The notes below the pieces were generated by a model. The model was not told the origin of the DNA. It ran no database searches and saw only the letters and a list, made by a program, of their open reading frames with translations. A DNA stretch of 64,000 bases, taken from NCBI GenBank assembly GCA_910589415.1, contig OU342633.1, positions 13,678,858 to 13,742,857 of the forward strand, in the 5' to 3' direction. Below, piece by piece: positions 9,667-20,266 of this stretch (position 1 is the stretch's first letter; the number at the start of each line of letters is the position of its first letter). The position numbers and the translations under genes were made by a program. The stretch is from Malachius bipustulatus. Lineage: Eukaryota > Arthropoda > Insecta > Coleoptera > Melyridae.

Positions 9667-11400
9667 CAGTGGCGGCTCGTAGGTATCTGTGAAGGTGGGG
9701 CGCACTGCGGGATGACTAAGTGGGACCATAGTTTTTATTTTTATTGTCAGTCTAAAAGCATCTTTTGTATTATTAAATAGGTATTTTTAATGATAAAATT
9801 ATAGTTAGGTACATGATAATAAATTATTAAAAAAAGTTCAACTACTCCAAGAAATGAATTTACAACAAATAGTCACTATTTAAACAATAAGTATAAAATA
9901 TACACTAGTCACTACTAGTCTATTAAGATTGCATTCCTAGTTCCTACTTTCTAAAATGAAACTCAATCCTTCTGTTTTTATCAGATATGAATTTGTTAAT
10001 CACTTTATCATTAAAGTTTTCAATATTTTTCACCAACTCTTTCTCAATAGACAGCACTCCAAGAGCAGTTAATCGGTCCTCTCCCATGGTGTTCCGCAAG
10101 TATGTTTTATCAGCTTTAAAGTTGAAAAGCAACTTTCGGTTTCCGAAGTCGTCATGGGCATGGTAACTAAAGTTCTCAACACTTTGGTTATCTCCTTAAA
10201 TGCTGTTAAATCTAGAACAAAAGACACAATAAAATTTAGTGTTTTCAAACAACCGCTGACATCTTGATTTTCTTCTGTTATTTCTGGTCTTGAATAAAAA
10301 ACGCCTAATTCCATTTTTAAAACATCCTTGTCAATCATTGAAAATGCTTCACAAAATTTGTCGATATCTTCTAGAGGCAGCTTCTTTTTTCTATAAATAC
10401 TATGATTGTCGCGCACGAATAGTTTCGCTCCTGCCAGATGATTCTTGAATACAAACTGATCTTGAATTTGAAGAGCAATACTATCACATACCTCTCTGGA
10501 AGACAAATTCAAATTTTCGCAATTTGATTTGATCCGTTTGTTTTTGCCTTGTGGTTGCGTCTCTGACGTTTCTCCTTGCACATTTTATGTTACTGGCGGT
10601 AAAGTATCTCGAATTTAACACACTACCTTCTCAAAATTATCAATTGATAGCTGAATTTTCGCTCTATCAGTTTGTATTTTCTGTAGTTGGTTGAATAGCA
10701 CATCGACGTGGGGCATAATTTTGTTGAAAAAGTTCAATCAAAATTTGAAAGTATCGTCACGAAACCATTTAACAAACCCAGCAGCCTGCAGAATAGTTTC
10801 TGTGTTATACAGTTTCGGAACACCAGACTGAATATTTTCGAAACACTCTAGAATTTCATAGAAGTTTTCAAAAACAGTTTGTATGGATCGAGACTGGAAG
10901 TTCCATCGAGTTTGTGAAGCTCTGGGTAGTCTTCTGTCACAAACTAGTTTTAGTGCTGCTGTCCCGTCAGAAGAAGTTGAATAAAAAGTCGATTTCCATT
11001 TAGATTAGCAAAAAGATACGTGCACTTGGAATGGTCGTTGTAGCTTTTTCCATCAGTTTATTGAGCTGATGGGCGTAACAATATGCGTAACAATGCGCGT
11101 TTTTGTAAACTTCCTTGACTTTTACATTGACGCCAGCTACCTGTCCACGCATTACGGCAGCACCGTCATAAGTTTGCGCAATAAACTTATCAGGTGAATC
11201 TTTTATCACGGGTTTTAGCAGCTCTAAAATGCATTTTGACAAACCATCGGCATCTTGGCATTCCGGGTTTGCAAAACCCCAATGCGCTCGTAAATGCGAC
11301 CTTGTAGCTCGTATCGCAACACCACTACCGTTTGTGTTTGTGTTGATACATCGGTTGTATCATCGGCCATCAAAATTTTTTTGGATACCTATTTATTTTC
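9667..11400 (-). pseudogene. ZMYM1-like hAT transposase remnant with one terminus
   Basis: Minus-strand pieces run from about 11395 to 9944. They include KKILMADDTTDVS-like sequence near 11370, AQTYDGAAVMRGQVAGV (11180-11130), a CYAHQLNKLMEKA helix, and a C-terminal TMPMTTSETESCFSTLK followed after a frameshift by TYLRNTMGEDRLTALGVLSI. These are hallmarks of the DUF4371/hAT-dimerisation proteins annotated as zinc finger MYM-type 1-like. The end at 9667 begins CAGTGGCGGCTCGT, matching the terminal repeat common for this group. The other terminus is missing where it meets gypsy sequence at about 11400. Confidence 0.85.
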
Positions 11401-11404
11401 TAAA

Positions 11405-12040
11405 TATACTGAATTTCCCAAAAATGAACTGTAAACCTCATTAAATTTTACTAACTTCAAGCCAATGATCTCATTTTTACCCAATATAGCCTGCTGCAAA
11501 TCTTTAATTACATAAATGCTTCAAATGTGAACTTATTTTCATGCAGATGAGTTTGTAATTTTAGATTACCAATTAAATGCAGGGACTTACCATCCGGTCC
11601 CGAGATCACATCTGTGCAAGGAGTAATATTTGAGAATAACTCATGTGGAACACATCTTTCTCGAATGCAGGCATCAGCTCCATAGTCATTTAAAACTTGT
11701 ATAGGTTCTGTAAAATTAAACAAGCGTAAAGGAATAGTCCAATTCTTCCTATGTAACCCAGTTAAATTTAATGTGAGAGGTCCCAAAAAATGTTTTATCT
11801 CTTTCTGACAGATTCATATTAGAAAATTGATGACATACCTCACCGTTATGGGAGTCAATGTCCTGTGTAACAATGTTTACCTTTGGAGAGGACTTACATA
11901 CAATTCTCAAATGTCCGCGTTTTCGGCACCCATTAGTGTGAATTCCTTGCCGGGCACGTGGATCTCTCGTGAGCCTGGTAGCCACAGTATGAACACTTTC
12001 CTGCCGTACTCCTCTGATTCGGATGAGTAAACTTCTTTTT
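11405..12040 (-). pseudogene. Ty3/gypsy gag zinc knuckle and aspartic protease fragment
   Basis: From about 11985 the minus strand shows a zinc-knuckle-like CRKRGHLRIVC. In another frame (11786-11405) it shows a retroviral-type protease: a hydrophobic strand, the active-site region DYGADACIRE in place of the usual DTGA, and downstream LQQAILGKNEIIGL, which corresponds to the second conserved ILG-type protease motif. The sequence stops at the junction with the hAT remnant near 11400, before any RT. The altered active-site triplet and frameshift argue against function. Confidence 0.65.
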
Positions 12041-12247
12041 GGGTCGATAATGATTGTTGAAGTTCGTTTTTTGCGTCTTTCTTTCTAATTGGGCTCGGTG
12101 GATGCTCACTCTAGACTCCTGGCTGAGGATCTGGCTATGTTGATTTGGGATTTCCGCTTGGCGCGCTTCATTACGGATAAATTTTGGGTACCTAGTTCTA
12201 ATTCTAAAACATTAATGCGAATAATCCTAGGTCGTGTGAACTAGGAA

Positions 12248-12690
12248 CTAAGACACAGTAGATAGTGGCGTGGTTGGGGTGGATTCATTATGTGGGGTGT
12301 GTGTCGTGTTGCTGTGGAGTAATTCGAGTTTGTGGATAACAAATCTGTAAATGTCACTAAGCCCTTCTATGTCTTTCCTAGAGTTGAGGGAGTTATCAGA
12401 CTGCGTGATTCTAACCATTTCTAAGAAATTTCTTTTTTCCAATTCAAGTATTTTGACATTTTCTAAGTCAGGTGAGTGTGACTCTCTGTTGGAATGAATA
12501 GAAAGTTGACAAAGACATTTTTCCTAACCTGATGTCAGACCTGTGATTAACTAATCTGGAAGAGAGATTCCTACCTGTTTGGCCTACATAAACAGAGATA
12601 TATAGATAGAAAGATATGTCTGGACCCTCCCATACAGCACTGCAAGCTTGATACAAGCTTGCATCAAGCTTGCAAGTGCAAGTCTGCAAG
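12248..12690 (-). pseudogene. Second Penelope-like 3' end (GIY-YIG remnant)
   Basis: The piece 12689-12468 contains SVYVGQTGRNLSSRLVNHRS, the YIG half and helix of a GIY-YIG nuclease. The piece 12442-12248 contains KRNFLEMVRITQ and DIEGLSDIYRF, typical of the Penelope C-terminal tail. A frame break lies between them at about 12455. The sequence is joined near 12640-12690 to a short CAAGCTTG-rich stretch. The orientation matches the remnant at 138-1905, but the sequence is clearly from a different subfamily. Confidence 0.75.
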
Positions 12691-14333
12691 CTTTATACCA
12701 AAAACTGCACCTAATTTATGTATGCCCGAATGTGACCCCAAAGGATTTTCACATTCGTATTTATTAAAATACAAGAAAAAAGCCAAAACAACCGCATCAT
12801 CATTAATTTTTTTTTTTTTTTGTTTCCAGAACTCTGTTTCGGTAAAAACTGTTGGTAATTCAAAAATTTCTTAAATACTTCATGGAGGGGTTTAAACTGA
12901 CTGGTGTAGTTTCAAGGAACTACAGCAGCATTACTGACTTTGTCAAAACGTTGGCCAACAATGCATTCAACGGGAGGTATTGTTATAAAAAGCTCATTAC
13001 GCTTATTTACGTAGAAATAGTTTTTTTTTCTTTCATGAAGAATAGTCTTTAGCTTTAGAAAAAGTTTCTATTGGAACAGAATATTTAGATTTGTTTGGGA
13101 GAGTAGAATAGTAAATATTGTAATAATAAGGTGAAATGTCATAGAATAATTTTTGTAAAATAATTAGAATAATTAGAATAAGTTAGCTAGAGTGTATGGG
13201 GAAATGTCAAGCATAAAATTATAAAAAGTCACAATTTTGAAGAAATGAACAGCAACTCTAGTAGCAGGGAAATTGGCTGTTAGAAGGGGGAAAACATAAC
13301 ATGTTCAAAGAGGATTTTGTGTGTTGTACTCCAGAAGAGAAATAAATTTCATAGATGTTGATTGGAAGGAAAATACAAAAATTATTGGCTGTCATAGTGA
13401 GAAATAATATGTTGTCAAGCAGATAACAATCGAATTTACATAGTTACAAGAAAAACTATAAATAGAAAAACAACGATTATTTGAGGATTCCTAAAACAGA
13501 AGTTAATCAGTGTAGACCACTAAATCATAACCAAACATCGTAAACATCGTGAACATCGTGAACATCTAGAAAATTTTCGAACATCAAGAATTTGGAAAAG
13601 AACAGAGGCCGTAGCTGACTGCAAGAAGAAACATATAGGTTAGAAGGAGAGATTTGGTTAGCTGGTAGCTGACAACTGCAATTAGATTTGGATACAGCCG
13701 TGCGGAGATTTGGCTAGCAGGCAGCTGACCATTGCAGTTTGATTTGGGTACAGCCGTGCAGCGATTTGGATTCTGCGATTTTGACATTGAAGATAGAAAA
13801 ACGTAACAGTGAATTGGATATATCCATGCAGAGATCTACATTAAAATTGCTGACACACTAACAGCAAGGCTACTAGAGTTGACTTCAAGCTTTGTTCAAC
13901 AGCTGATTCCGTGGGTTATTCCTTTCGTTAACCTACGAGGGACTTCTGTCAAAAATTAATGACAGAAAGTCGGTGACGAAGAAGATTCATTAAGGGAACA
14001 AACTGTGAGTAATTTTAAGTTATTTTTAAGTTAGTTGTTGTAAGTGTTATTGTTGGGAAAATTTTTTATTGTAATAAAACCCAAACAAGTTTAAATTGAG
14101 TTTCAATAGGAGTTTATAGGTTATGAAAAAAAAAAATTTATAAAAAAAAAATTACTTGAACTCACTCTGAGTTATAGAGGTCTCATACAGAGTAAACTTT
14201 TATTAGTTTTTAAAAAAGAAAGGCCCCCTAAATAAATAAATTGTTTATGGTAAGAGGGAATCAAAGAGAAAAATAAATTTTCAAAAAGAGTAGAGAAAGC
14301 ACAGACCCTGCGAACCATAACAAAATATAATTT
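12691..14333. other. No gene seen; tandem repeat inside
   Basis: AT-rich non-coding DNA with long A/T runs. The only clear structure is the 56-bp tandem repeat at 13649-13770. A short inverted motif (TGTCA/TGACA) lies near 13950. Confidence 0.5.
13649..13770. repeat. 56-bp tandem repeat, about 2.1 copies
   Basis: The word GATTTGG recurs at 13651, 13707 and 13763, exactly 56 bp apart, with closely similar sequence between, including CAGCCGTGC at the end of each unit. The apparent open frame across it on the minus strand is a by-product of the repeat. Confidence 0.9.
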
Positions 14334-14573
14334 TCAGATTTTTCGAAAAAATTTAATCTTATGCTCGGTGTCTAATTCTTTAAATAAATGAGTTAGTTCA
14401 TCAAAAAAGCAACAAATTACATTATTTTTAGAGTTCTCCTGTGCCGGCAAAACATTTTTAAAGCAGTTGAGAGATTCTTTGAGCAACTCTTCCATATTTA
14501 AACTAAATGTTCTATCTGATTCCGAGACATTTCCCACATTTTCTCGGACACCCTGTATGTAATGATATATCAT
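14334..14573 (-). pseudogene. Short frame with MITE-like start and BESS-like C terminus
   Basis: The 5' end of the frame coincides with a CAGGGTGTCCGAGAAAATG-type sequence, the terminus style of the TA-flanked TIR elements elsewhere in the window. The C-terminal residues FFDELTHLFKELDTEHKIKFFRKI-like resemble a BESS motif, the protein-interaction tail of MADF proteins. I would not call it a gene. It may be an exon of a lost MADF/BESS protein overlapping a TIR remnant. Confidence 0.25.
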
Positions 14574-14987
14574 CTTACAACCAATACTATTGTTTTTGTG
14601 GCGTACTTAGGCGACACACAAAGGGGACTTGTTTTACACATTGATTGATTACACTTTGTACAATATAGTTATGAACATTTTACGGTTCGAGAGAGACTCT
14701 TTTACAGCACTTGACAGTAGCTCTAGCTCAAGAGAGACGCTTCTACCTTCTGTCTGGACACATCGTCCCTTCACACTGACGTGCATTGTTGCCACGATGT
14801 ATTAAAAATCCTTATGTTTAGTTGTACTGAACAGTTTTATAATATTTATGTATAAGTTTGATGCATTTAAAAAAAAAGCTCTCAGTGGTGTGGAATTCCA
14901 ATCGAAAAATTGACAACTAAGAACATTGTTAAATTTGAATTCACGAAAAATACGCTTTCATAAATATGTATGTAAAATAATAATTAC

Positions 14988-15127
14988 CAGTTGAAATATT
15001 TATAAACTCCAATATTTCTGTCCTTAACTTCTTGAAGGATAGCTATGGATATTTTTGGCCATTCATTGTTAATAGAATCTACATTCTCCGGATGCAACTG
15101 GTTAAAATCAGATTCGAGCACAAGTCA
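14988..15127 (-). pseudogene. Orphan exon of the SAM-gene family (third member)
   Basis: The minus strand reads VLESDFNQLHPENVDSINNEWPKISI and onward to a GTAATT splice donor at 14987. It aligns by pattern with exon 6 of the gene at 18759-29992 (LLLDFEYLYPNKEDSLY) and with the INIDFNLLYPEAEL exon of the gene at 55469-56580. Its 5' side is cut where the GC-rich retroelement neighbourhood begins. It is either an isolated paralogue fragment or a displaced alternative exon. Confidence 0.5.
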
Positions 15128-15555
15128 ATCTTTATTGCGGAAGCACTGCTAGTCGGAAATGATTAATGAAATAAATGATTGATCGAGAAAATTTATGTAG
15201 GTACCTACCAGCAGGAAACCAGAACGAGCGACCGGTAAAGCCTCTGAGCGGCGGTGATACGTTGAATTAAGGACAATAAATAAGGCAGAAAAGCCGGCGA
15301 GCCGTGTGTGCGTGTAAGAGCGTGTGTTGTATGTGTGCCTGAATCTGAGGCCAGGCTCCAAGAACACCGGATCACTTCCGTGTGCAATGGGCTAGGGTTA
15401 ACTTCCCACCGAGCGTCCGGGGCCAGTGGTCACTGCGCCCAAGCAAAGAACGGTGGGTAGAAAACCGCAACTCCCCCGGAAGGGCGTTGTACAGGAACCG
15501 GCCAACAGAGAGAGGACTTTTGGATTCAAGGGGGTTGTCGTAGGTTAATGTGGGA
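15128..15555. other. GC-rich sequence outside the LTR, no gene recognised
   Basis: Composition changes sharply from the AT-rich left side. The stretch sits outside the proposed LTR boundary at 15556 and may belong to the same or another GC-rich element. Open frames here overlap on one strand and resemble nothing I know. Confidence 0.4.
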
Positions 15556-16668
15556 TGTAAGGCTCGGCTTTATTACAATTATGAAAGTACCTTATTGTTT
15601 CTGCGAAGCGGGGTGGTGTCGATGCGGTGTCAACGGTCTGGGGACGTCGCGGTCTGGGCACTCTGCGGGGCACTCGGCGAAGCGCGGCGGACGGTGAAGT
15701 AGGAATAGGTAAACACGGCGAGGAAACTGTCCGTGGGCCCTATCGAAAATGACTTCTGACTATAGCTGTCCGATCTAAGAACTCCCTTCCACTGCACTGA
15801 TCACTACTACAGAATTCCAGACGGGTGTGAAAATAACTGGTAACTTCCGGGGAAAACTTCAAGCTCGGCTCGACAGAGTAAAAAAAAAATGAATGCAATC
15901 AATCAACGGAGAAGGAACGGTCCAGAAGACGGTCAGAAAACTACTTTTTGAATGATTCTATCGCGGCGGGTTGAAGACAAGAGAACCAGTCAGAAAGAAT
16001 TGAGCCCTTCGCTTGGGTTCCGCTACCTTTTATAATAAATGATGACGACATCCATCGCCAAATCAGTAATCGGCGTTATTTCATTGGTTGTTGCCGGCAG
16101 GGCACGCCGTTCGCAAAAACGCATTTCGGAGAAAATGATTTCCAGAAATAATAATAAACGTCGATACAAAGTCGGTTTTTTGGGGGGTGATAAGAATTGC
16201 AATCGCCTGATTTTTATTAAATTTACCTCTGGTTTGCATTTATTTCTCGTATTTACGGACACAAAAAAATTGTTGAAGGAAAGTTCCCATCGCTTCTAAA
16301 GAATAAAACTGACGCTCGACTGAATTAAATAAAACCAGAAAATAGAAACGTTATTATGAATTTATTAAATCCGGCCGCGACTTCACGGCATAGGTAGGAA
16401 GGTAGGTAACCGACTATCGCAAGCGATAAGTTCACGACACCCGGCCAGCGGGGTTCCTGGAAACACGACGACCGGATAAATCCTTTCCTATTCGACATCT
16501 ATTTATTAAATAATCTATCACCGGATTTTACTCAAGATAAATTTTAGAAATAGCAACAAGAAATATCAATCATTCTGGGCCTGAAATTACCCACCTCTTA
16601 TTAATTAAAACAGGGGAAAATCATGATCGTGCCTATTAAAACGGGGCAATTTTCATTGCTTCGTTACA
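15556..16668 (-). repeat. Candidate 3' LTR, about 1.1 kb
   Basis: Bounded by TGTAA at 15556 and TTACA ending at 16668, a 5-bp inverted terminus typical of LTRs. On the coding strand it directly follows the G11 polypurine run. An AATAAA signal lies on the minus strand near 15567, close to the proposed 3' end. The second LTR is absent, so the boundary at 15556 is not proven. Confidence 0.55.
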
Positions 16669-16679
16669 CCCCCCCCCCC
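16669..16679 (-). promoter_or_regulatory. Polypurine tract
   Basis: Eleven consecutive G on the minus strand abut the TGTAAC start of the LTR. This is the position and composition expected for the plus-strand primer of an LTR retroelement. Confidence 0.6.
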
Positions 16680-16772
16680 ACTTCGCAAAAACAAAAGACG
16701 TAGTCTTTTGTTTCAGACGGTTACTTTTTTACGGAAATGAAATCGTCGGCTCGTTCGGTACTTCGCTCGTTC

Positions 16773-17081
16773 CTATCCATGGAGCGCGCTCCACGTCATG
16801 CCTGGCGCGGGTGGGCGACACGGGCAGTAGCGGGACATCACTCCTAATCGCCCGCATCGCGAGCAGAAGGTGCGGTACGGCCCGCTGCACTCGGACCGGC
16901 GGTGGCCCGACTTGCCGCACCTCCGACACAGGGTCTGGTCTCGTACGGGCAAGAAGATCGGCGGGGGCACGGCGCGGGGCGGTTGCGCGTAGTGCTGCGG
17001 CAGTCCGGTCGGCTCGGACTCAGGGTAATTCGGCGACGGGGGGCCGCTCCAGTCCCACTGAAGTTCCAACACGTCGCCCAT
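16773..17081 (-). CDS. Zinc-knuckle ORF downstream of the kinase
   Basis: About 102 codons from an ATG at 17081. The N-terminal half is proline-rich. The C-terminal half has CRRCGKSGHRRSEC, a perfect CCHC knuckle (C-x2-C-x4-H-x4-C), followed by CSRCGRLGVMSRYC, a second knuckle whose histidine is replaced. CCHC knuckles bind single-stranded nucleic acid and normally sit in gag, so one placed after pol is odd. TTTATTGCAG lies immediately before the ATG, a strong splice acceptor, so this ORF may be an exon joined to upstream sequence such as the kinase ORF. The donor is uncertain: a GTAAAC at the kinase end would give a different frame. Confidence 0.55.
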   Translation of the reverse strand: MGDVLELQWDWSGPPSPNYPESEPTGLPQHYAQPPRAVPPPIFLPVRDQTLCRRCGKSGHRRSECSGPYRTFCSRCGRLGVMSRYCPCRPPAPGMTWSALHG

Positions 17082-17154
17082 CTGCAATAAACATGAATCA
17101 TATTAACTACGGTCGTCCTACCTCGGCCGGGTCCCTACCACGGTGTCCGCAGGC

Positions 17155-18281
17155 TCACGGTTTACGGGGGTCGGCCGGTATGCGTATTCGCACTACTCTC
17201 CCGGAGTCGGTCACGGTCCGCAGTTTGATTTGCTTGTCGCACCGCACGCCGGGAGGGCGCAGGCGCCTCAGGCGGTCGTCGAGCTGCGGGGGACGCGGTT
17301 GTGCCTCCATCAATTCACGCAGGCTGTCGGTAAGGCGGATGACCACTGCGTGTTTCGACGAGGGGGCGTCTTCTGGCGGAGAGGTCGTCGGTTCGGGAGG
17401 CGTCTCGTCCTGGGTCGGCGGTCGCGCCTCGCGCTCCAAATCCATGGGTGGCGGTCGGTCTTCCGGTTTGGTCGCGAGCATGGCGCGCAGCCACGCCTCG
17501 GCGCGGTCATCTAGCGGGTTCTCCCTCGACAGGGCCTCGAATTTGGCGCGGCCGCGCCGCTTGTTCCGTCTAGCGGCTGGTACCCGGTCCCCAACGACTA
17601 CTCGGCCGCCGGTCGCAGCACACTTTAGCGTGGCGCCGCACGACCAGACGTCGGCGCTGAAGGAGTACGCCTTCTGTCGGCGCTGAAGGAGTACGCCTTC
17701 TCGCTCTCCACTTCTGGGGCCATGAAGCCGGGGGTTCCCGCGAAGCCGTACGGCCTCGGCGTCGCATCTGGCACTCGGACGGCCAGCCCGAAATCGCCCA
17801 ATTTGGCCACCATGTCCAGTCCCCGTCCCCACGTCAGGATGTTCCCTGGATTGATATTCCTATGGATGAGCCGGCTGACCCGGCAATGTTCCACCGCCCG
17901 CATCAGCTGTGCCCCCAGGTGGAACAGCGTCGGCCCCAACACGGCCTCGCCGGTATCCACAACGCCGGTATCCAGGTCCGCCTCTGCCAACTCGAAGGCG
18001 AGGAAAAAGGCCTGTGGATGGTGTATCGAGTCCAGCATTGATATCACGTTCGGACTGTTCAGTTCCAGCCCGCACTGTACCTCCATCCTGGCGGTCGCCC
18101 TGGCGTCCTGGTCTACCGCCCGGATGAGTTTTACGGCCCGGTCGGTGCCGCTGGGCACGTGGTGGCAGAAACGCACGGACCCGAAGGTACCCCTACCCAG
18201 CTCCCCCCCGACCAGGTAGTGGCTCGCAAAGGGGGTCTCTCCCCACAGTTGGTCCTCTCCCATCGGCTCGTCTCCTTCCAT
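17155..18281 (-). pseudogene. Protein-kinase ORF in the retroelement, frameshifted, catalytic Asp lost
   Basis: The ATG at 18281 opens a full Ser/Thr-type kinase fold: glycine-rich loop GRGTFGSV (29-36), VK lysine at 51, helix-C glutamate near 67, catalytic loop HRNINPGN (140-147), DFG (163-165), APE (188-190), then DVWSCG and a late PEDRPP arginine. The catalytic loop has Asn where HRD should have Asp and Asn for the following Lys, so phosphotransfer is unlikely. An exact 26-bp tandem duplication (17650-17675 and 17676-17701) shifts the frame after KAYSFSAD; without it the protein would be about 375 residues. The C-terminal 110 residues are proline/arginine-rich. The ORF follows the integrase stop by about 90 bp. 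A captured host kinase is the simplest reading. Confidence 0.75.
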
Positions 18282-18368
18282 CAGGGCGGACGGACCTACG
18301 GAAACGGCGGCGTCAGTTTTATCAGCATATTACAGAATTCGGACGGATCAGGGGGAAGGTGTTCGGTA

Positions 18369-18628
18369 TTAATTGGGTTGTGTGTACGACTCGGCTGAAT
18401 ACGGCTTGAGGTCCTTTCCGTGGATCCTGCGGATTCGGCGCCCAGATTCGTCCTTCAGGTCGTAGACCACTGGAGAGAGGACTTTGATGACGGTATACGG
18501 CCCGGAATATTTCGGTGCCAGCTTGGCGGCGAAGTGTTTATCGCCGGACGACAGGTGGTGCTCGACCCTCATCACCTTATCGCCTACCCGATATCTCCAA
18601 TCTCGACGACGCAGGTCGTAGTAGTGCT
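18369..18628 (-). pseudogene. Ty3/gypsy integrase C-terminal domain
   Basis: About 85 codons containing YRVGDKVMRVEHHLSS, then KFSGPYTV-like APKYSGPYTVIKVLSPVVYDL, then IHGKDLKPY. This is the chromo/GPY-type tail of Ty3/gypsy integrase, ending in the LKPY motif and a stop at 18369. The upstream side is lost at about 18628, where AT-rich sequence resumes. It marks the end of pol and fixes the orientation of the kinase-bearing region. Confidence 0.8.
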
Positions 18629-18758
18629 TCTAGTAGTATTTTTGACAACTCAAAAATAAACATTTTTCCCATATGAAGCCAACTCTTTGTGGCGGTCACT
18701 GTATAATAATTCAATTACATACATCATCAATATGAACTTATAATTTTCGTTAAATTAC

Positions 18759-20246
18759 CTAGGTAAGTATCCAATAGAGGTGAAAACTTGCCTGAAATAG
18801 CAGCTTCGACGCTATTTTCAATTTCTTTTCGAAATACAGGGTCTCGTGAGCTGGATTTCTTTTGAAGTGCTACTCGAATTATGTTTTCTTTACAACTAAT
18901 CAAAGCAGAGTATAAACTGTCTTCTTTGTTCGGATATAAATACTCGAAGTCTAGTAGCAGCTGTTTAAAGAAATTGTAGGTATAAGTTCTTATAAATATT
19001 TCCTGTCTAATAATATCGTTATTTCTTATATATTTATGAGAGATTGTCTGAGAAAAAAATTATTTGCCAAGAAATAAAAAATTTCGACTTACCAACTTGT
19101 AGCCTTGACTTTGCTTCAATGCAGGATATTTCGAAAAATAATTGTCGATCGGCTCTGTTGGTGGTGGTCCACCCCCTCTTAATCTAAATTCTGCTGTGTC
19201 TCCAATACAGCTCCACTAAGCTCCAGGATGCAGTCCAGTCGCAAGCCACTGAAGCCTTTCTTCCAGAATGGGCCCAAGATCTAAAACGGATTAACAATAA
19301 GACGATTTTTTCAGTGACCCCCTGTATTTGAGAAAATTATGCATTTACGGACCAATGTTTATTAGAATTTTTCGCCTTATAGAATCACTCAAAAAATCAC
19401 CCTTTAAATTTCGACCACATTGGCTTTACAGTATTGTGATTTATTGTATTGGATGATTCTAAATGACTCACAGTACATTAATAGGCGGGGAAAAATATAT
19501 TACCTTCATCTATGCTTTGGGCTGGATGCGGCTGCTGAGGTTCGGAAGAACGATTTGAGGATGATGACCTGGATCGGCACGGTGCAATCAACCCCAGTTG
19601 AGGCAACTTTCTCCGCCTGCTTAAGTAAGCCTCATAGAGGAGGCCGCTTGAATTCCTTTTTCGCTGGAACTGTGAAGCTGATACTGCTGCCGAAAAATAT
19701 AAACTTGCAGGTTCTTTTTCAAACACCCTGTTTATATTTTGACTGATTTCTGTCCAAGTAATAGCGTCTATTTTCTTGTTATAGACATCGTCCAGTAGGT
19801 TTCTAACTATAATGCGGCTTAGCTCCCGTCGTTCTTTTTCTAGCAGTTGCCCCCCTCTTGCTATACCTGTCGCCAAAATTGCCCGACCTTCCGGACTTTG
19901 TTCTAATAAAGTGTGCAACTGAAATTCGATATAAAAATAGACATATATTACCGTTGATATTATAAATTTAATATACCTAGTGGGTACTTTGAAAATCCAA
20001 AGTTAAAAATTAATGTTTACCATTTGTTTGTCTTACAGACTTCAATTTAAAATAACAGAAATTTAAATATGGTTTTATCCTACTTACATAATTTTTGGAA
20101 GGGCTCCCCTTGTGGTAGTTGTCTGCAGAAGCCGAAGTAGATGGTTCTTGTTGTTGCTGATGATTATTTACTGCTATAATAGGAACCGGTTGGTTGTCAA
20201 TCTTTTCCAGTCCTGTGGCCAGGATAGAATTGGAAATATTCAATAT
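18759..20246 (-). CDS. SAM-domain gene, exons 3 to 6
   Basis: Four minus-strand exons with consensus borders and compatible phases: exon 3 20246-20088 (ends phase 0 at GTAAGT), exon 4 19918-19504 (ends phase 1 at GTAATA), exon 5 19280-19093 (acceptor TTTTAG, donor GTAAGT), exon 6 18960-18759 (acceptor AAACAG, donor GTAATT, ends phase 1). Exon 3 is glutamine/serine-rich, exon 4 basic and serine-rich at its end, exon 6 starts LLLDFEYLYPNKED. Exon 5 has an in-frame TAG; two compensating 1-nt shifts would give an uninterrupted WSLVELYWRH reading, so the copy may be damaged or the sequence erroneous. The last exons are missing beyond the gypsy insertion. The function of the family is unknown to me. 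Confidence 0.65.
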
Positions 20247-20266
20247 CTGGTAATTATCCAATAGTA

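Larger units (their letters stand above)
15556..18628 (-). mobile_element. 3' half of a Ty3/gypsy element carrying kinase and zinc-knuckle ORFs
   Basis: Reading the minus strand: integrase tail (18628-18369), protein-kinase ORF (18281-17155), short possible intron, zinc-knuckle ORF (17081-16773), an 11-G polypurine run (16679-16669) and a 3' LTR (16668-15556). All lie on one strand in the order expected for a post-pol accessory region, and share high GC unlike the AT-rich surroundings. The 5' part (gag, protease, RT, 5' LTR) is missing, with a junction near 18628. Confidence 0.7.

Noticed and set aside
12640..12690. CAAGCTTG-rich stretch as a satellite
   Set aside because: Only a few irregular repeats over about 50 bp, with no consistent period.
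16811..17686. Long plus-strand open frame opposite the kinase and zinc-knuckle ORFs
   Set aside because: Arg/Ser-rich shadow frame typical of GC-rich coding DNA; the minus strand has recognisable domains.
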